Below are positions 60,972 to 64,000 of a DNA stretch of 64,000 nucleotides, one piece after another. Where the stretch lies: positions 1 to 64,000 of the forward strand of contig DF237162.1 of assembly GCA_000708835.1 (NCBI GenBank), in the 5' to 3' direction. Each line of letters opens with the position of its first letter. Within the stretch, counting starts at the first letter, position 1. Source of the DNA: Klebsormidium nitens. Its lineage: Eukaryota; Streptophyta; Klebsormidiophyceae; Klebsormidiales; Klebsormidiaceae. The position numbers were made by a program, and so were the translations under genes. The notes beneath the pieces are model-generated. The model was given only the letters and a program-made list of their open reading frames with translations. It searched no databases and was not told the DNA's origin.

Positions 60972-62972
60972 TACAAGTGCACTTTTAAGGGCCAAGCTCA
61001 CAACTTTTCTTCCTTGCCACTAGCTTACCAAGTCAACAGGCGGCGTCAATGTTTTGCTGTGCCTATAACTCCTCTGCTGGTTAGTGACTTGGTGGGTACC
61101 TACTCTCCTAGAGATTGTAGAACGACGGCCTTCCTTTGCTTATACACAACTTTCCAAAAATGGTGGTGGTAAGTTGTCAGGTGCGGCACGACCAAGGAAC
61201 GAAGCGCTGCAGAGGTCCAAAAGGTTAATGCGGCCAGAGGCTCTCGTTGTCAAAAACACCTGAAAGACTCCATGGGTCTACCTCCTCTTGATAGCCGCAG
61301 CGCCTCCCCAAACCGCTCCACTGCAGGCAATCACCAGACTCAGCTTCAAGTTTTTGCCAGATCACTAGCTACGGTGACTGAGCCGTTCAAGCAGAGCGAT
61401 GATCTGGCAAGGAACTTTGCCAACATCACAACTGGTGTAAAAACCCGCTTCTTTGCATCTGCGACACCGTGACGGGGCCGTTTCAAAATTCTTAGTCGGC
61501 TTTGCAGTCTGCGAACACGAGGCAGTCACGCCGGCAATCCGTGTTCACACCTAGTTGAGCAGATGCCAGATGCTTAGGTCGTCACTTTGCAGCAGCTGAG
61601 CTGCTCCAGCTCGACAGTAGCTAAGAGTAGAATTACATTGGCACGGTTACATGGGTTTGTAGCAACTTTTTCCGACGGCACGGTTACTTCGAGTTTGGCG
61701 CGAAAGCACTCGGCCGGTCACCCGAACGTAGCCCCTTGAAAGGAGCAAATCTGCACATTTCGGATCAGACGGTACTGTACCATGTAGATCTTGGGTACTG
61801 AGAGTGTACTGACCAGGCTTCCGAGCCGTCCGATCCATTCGTTCCCCCCACGCGGCAAGCCCGGATGAAGTAACGGTGCGCCGTTGGCCCCAACCCGTCT
61901 CGGCGGGCCAACGGTGCCGTTGGTAGATAATCGCGGGGGGTTCCGAAGAATCGACCCAGTTGATCGATGAAGTAACCGTAAGTAAAAGTAACGGTGCCAA
62001 TGTGCGGTCCGGTTGCAGTTAAGTTTCAACAGTAACCGTGCCAATGTAAGTCTACCCTAATAAGTAGGTGACTCTCGCTCCAGTTTCCACCATGCATTTG
62101 CCTTGAACAGAAAGCCGCAAAAGCAGTGGCAGGGCGCGAGCAGAAGGCTCGAATCCATGGCTCACACAACACTGTAGGGCGGAGGAGGGCGGCGGGAGAT
62201 GCTGCAAGCTGCAGAGAGACGGTGATTTCTAAAGTTGACGCGCAGCTTGCAGTAAGAGCAGCAGTCTTCACCATTGAACATGGTTGCTGTAAATCCTTCC
62301 AGCAGGCTTGCATGCAAGTGACCAGTCATCAGAATGCATCTATGGCTGTCGTGCAGATCATTCAGCGTCTTGCGATATGTGGAGGTTTTTGGAATTGGGT
62401 GACACAGAGGTGCCGGCTTCGTATGTCACTGCAGCTTTTGAAAACCTAACTGCAATTTTTGGTTAAGGGAGTTCATCAGGATTGAGGAACTCATTTTCAT
62501 CGAATGCCCCATTCGTTGTTAGATGTTATTTTTCTCAAGATTCAGAGAGGGGTTAAAAGTACCAAACTTTAGCTGTCAGATTGCTGCTTCAGGATCTACC
62601 CTGGAGTCTTCAAAAACTGACCCAAGGCAGTACTTTGAGTGAGGTGCTTACTACCTTTGTCACAAGGAGAGTTGCACACCAAGTGCTAGGATATAGAGTC
62701 ATTGAAAATTTAGGCCACATATGCAAGCACAACCTATAAACCCTCTTACCTGCCATATCTTTAGTTACATGATTTTGTTCAAGGACTTATCTGTGTGTCC
62801 TAATTTGAAGAGAAAGCCTTCCTTTACAGGGCCTCTCAAAGTTACTTTGTATCAGCTTTCTTCAAAGAACTGCTGACTTCAATCCATACTTTGAGGCTCT
62901 GCTGACCATGTATCCTTCTTTGCAGGGAAGTGGTTGCTTTTCCCTTGCCTCCTCCACAACCAGTCAGGCGCT
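60972..62972. other. Divergent intergenic region RRP42 / right-end gene
   Basis: Contains the RRP42 promoter, the MITE-like element (separate entry) and an acceptor ctttgcag at about 62926 that may end a 5' UTR intron of the next gene. A 66-codon frame at 61272-61472 looks mildly protein-like but has no support. Confidence 0.4.
61627..62055. mobile_element. MITE-like element with 24-bp terminal inverted repeats
   Basis: The left end 61627-61650 (ttacattggcacggttac core) and the right end 62032-62055 are inverted repeats: 18 bp perfect, 24 bp with one mismatch. The 429-bp interior has no coding capacity but further copies of the accgttac/cacggttac motif, and a palindromic gccgttggcc...ggccaacggtgcc. 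This is the structure of a non-autonomous DNA transposon. Target-site duplications are not clear, so superfamily is unassigned. Confidence 0.72.
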
Positions 62973-63443
62973 ATGGAGGACTATGAGCAGTTCTCGCGAG
63001 AGGAGCACTCCCCTCGGAAGGTTCGCAAGTCAGTCGCACAGAAGCTCCACCTCGCCCCCCCTGATCAAATTAAGCATGAGCGAACTCACGAGTACGCCGG
63101 CGCTGCTACCCAGGCGGTAATCAGGCAGGTCTTTGATGCCTTGGGGGGGGATGAAGGGCTCAAGATCGTTCAGAATCTGGTCAAGGGCCAGGCCAAAATT
63201 GTCGCTGAAGAGGCGCGCACTTCAGCGGGTCTTCTCACTTCCCACGTCTCTGCGAGGCAAGCCACCATCGGCACCTATGATGCGCTTGAGGAGAAGTGGA
63301 AGCAATTCGTGAAGCGCCAGCCGTGGTATCTTCAATCGGCCATGCTGGCTGCGGGGGGGTTCTTTGGGCTGCTGGCATTGGGTTTGATGCTTTCGCTGTG
63401 GCGTTTCGTCCTCTTTGGCCTTGGTCCCGTCTACCGGAATTGA
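62973..63443 (+). CDS. Unrecognised 156-aa protein with one C-terminal membrane segment
   Basis: Open frame from ATG at 62973 to TGA at 63443. The N-terminal two thirds are charged and predicted helical (MEDYEQFSREEHSPRKVRKS; QVFDALGGDEGLKIVQNLVK). A single hydrophobic segment follows near residues 121-148 (SAMLAAGGFFGLLALGLMLS), and the end FGLGPVYRN is short. It is therefore probably a tail-anchored or single-pass membrane protein. The upstream acceptor ctttgcag and in-frame sequence before the ATG suggest a 5' exon, perhaps non-coding. Codon composition is like the neighbouring genes. I do not recognise the family. Confidence 0.6.
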   Translation: MEDYEQFSREEHSPRKVRKSVAQKLHLAPPDQIKHERTHEYAGAATQAVIRQVFDALGGDEGLKIVQNLVKGQAKIVAEEARTSAGLLTSHVSARQATIGTYDALEEKWKQFVKRQPWYLQSAMLAAGGFFGLLALGLMLSLWRFVLFGLGPVYRN

Positions 63444-64000
63444 CACCGAAGCACTTTGGAGAGCCGGCGTTGCTATGTTCAAATGGGTCAGTCATTTCTT
63501 AGTCACTCGCTTCTCGGCGATCATAGGGCGGACATTAGTTAGCCTGGTCGTTGCTGCCGGCACTGTATATGTTGGCCTTTGTGGTCCCTGCCATGCTGAA
63601 ATCGACGAGGTGGAACCAAGAGTTATGGTACTGTAAGGTTTACTGGCATAGCAACTCACGCAGGGTCATAGGCGACCCGGTTGACACATTGACAGTCTCG
63701 TACACTCAGGGCTATTAAGCACGCAGAACGTCGGGTACAGATGGATAAAAGACAACTTATTGTAGCGCATAACCAGCAGCTATTGCCTCTTGTAACTCTA
63801 GAGCATATAAAGATACTGCTAGAGGTGGGCATAGGTGGCGCAGCGCAGCTAAGCTAGTGCAATCAAAGGCAGTGGCATAGAGCCTTGCAGATTGAGTAAC
63901 ATTGTTGGATAACTTTGGCACGCATTGCATGCACCTGATATCTCAGTTTTCTACGGTTTCCTACAATATCTGCCATCCATGCATACTGCGCAGTTCACTT
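63444..64000. other. Right end, probable 3' UTR and intergenic sequence
   Basis: No further exon supported. A hydrophobic frame at 63415-63636 overlaps the end of the preceding gene in another frame and is not convincing. Confidence 0.4.

Noticed and set aside
1-64000. CRISPR array, bacterial operons or phage
   Set aside because: The sequence is clearly eukaryotic with spliced genes; the direct repeats have splice-junction content and irregular spacing, not spacer-repeat structure.
1-64000. tRNA or rRNA genes
   Set aside because: No cloverleaf or rRNA core was recognised by eye; a covariance-model scan would be needed, so none is claimed.

Overview
The window is nuclear DNA from a green-lineage eukaryote. 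Evidence: a chloroplast-targeted photosystem I subunit (PsaF), an EIN3-binding F-box-like protein (EBF, ethylene signalling), an anthranilate phosphoribosyltransferase with an organellar leader, many GT-AG introns, a LINE tail with poly(A), and a 20-N scaffold gap. EBF-type proteins point to a streptophyte. A charophyte alga of the Klebsormidium type is my best guess, by inference only.

Layout. 0-2.3 kb: a frame-broken kinase-like relic. 3.2-5.8 kb (-): EAF6 homologue, divergent from CTF18 (+, 6.5-20.9 kb, 23 exons that join in frame to 1035 aa). 22.2-24.0 kb (-): PSAF. 25.4-29.2 kb (-): EBF-like F-box/LRR gene, 4 exons, 659 aa. 30.0-35.5 kb (+): anthranilate phosphoribosyltransferase, at least 10 exons. 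38.8-43.9 kb: three damaged, related exon sets of an unrecognised membrane protein, with a long tandem array among them. 46.6-48.3 kb (-): small hydrophilic LEA/dehydrin-like gene. 49.7-50.3 kb: 3' end of a LINE, interrupted by the gap. 51.6-54.5 kb (+): plant-type protein with a GVFLP motif and a PEEWVY tail. 55.5-61.0 kb (-): exosome subunit RRP42, 7 exons, 289 aa. 61.6-62.1 kb: a MITE-like element. 63.0-63.4 kb (+): small protein with one membrane segment. All exon structures were assembled by hand from reading-frame continuity, splice signals and remembered family conservation. No search was run.

The most unusual signal is shared by at least four unrelated genes (CTF18, TRPD, EBF, probably RRP42) and the membrane-protein relics. 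Introns beside real exons carry tandem direct copies of the neighbouring exon EDGE: about 15-70 nt of exon plus adjoining intron including the splice site, with a period of about 75-220 bp. Copies at 3' splice sites lie upstream and copies at 5' splice sites lie downstream. In the longest arrays the copies nearest the functional exon look most alike and the distant ones are decayed. One copy in CTF18 would give an in-frame 44-codon exon extension. This looks like a recurrent exon-junction duplication process in this genome. The palindrome TGACGTCA is also enriched, often close to splice junctions.

Functionally the genes are an ordinary housekeeping mix (chromatin acetylation, cohesion/clamp loading, photosynthesis, hormone signalling, tryptophan synthesis, RNA decay), with no sign of a pathway cluster.
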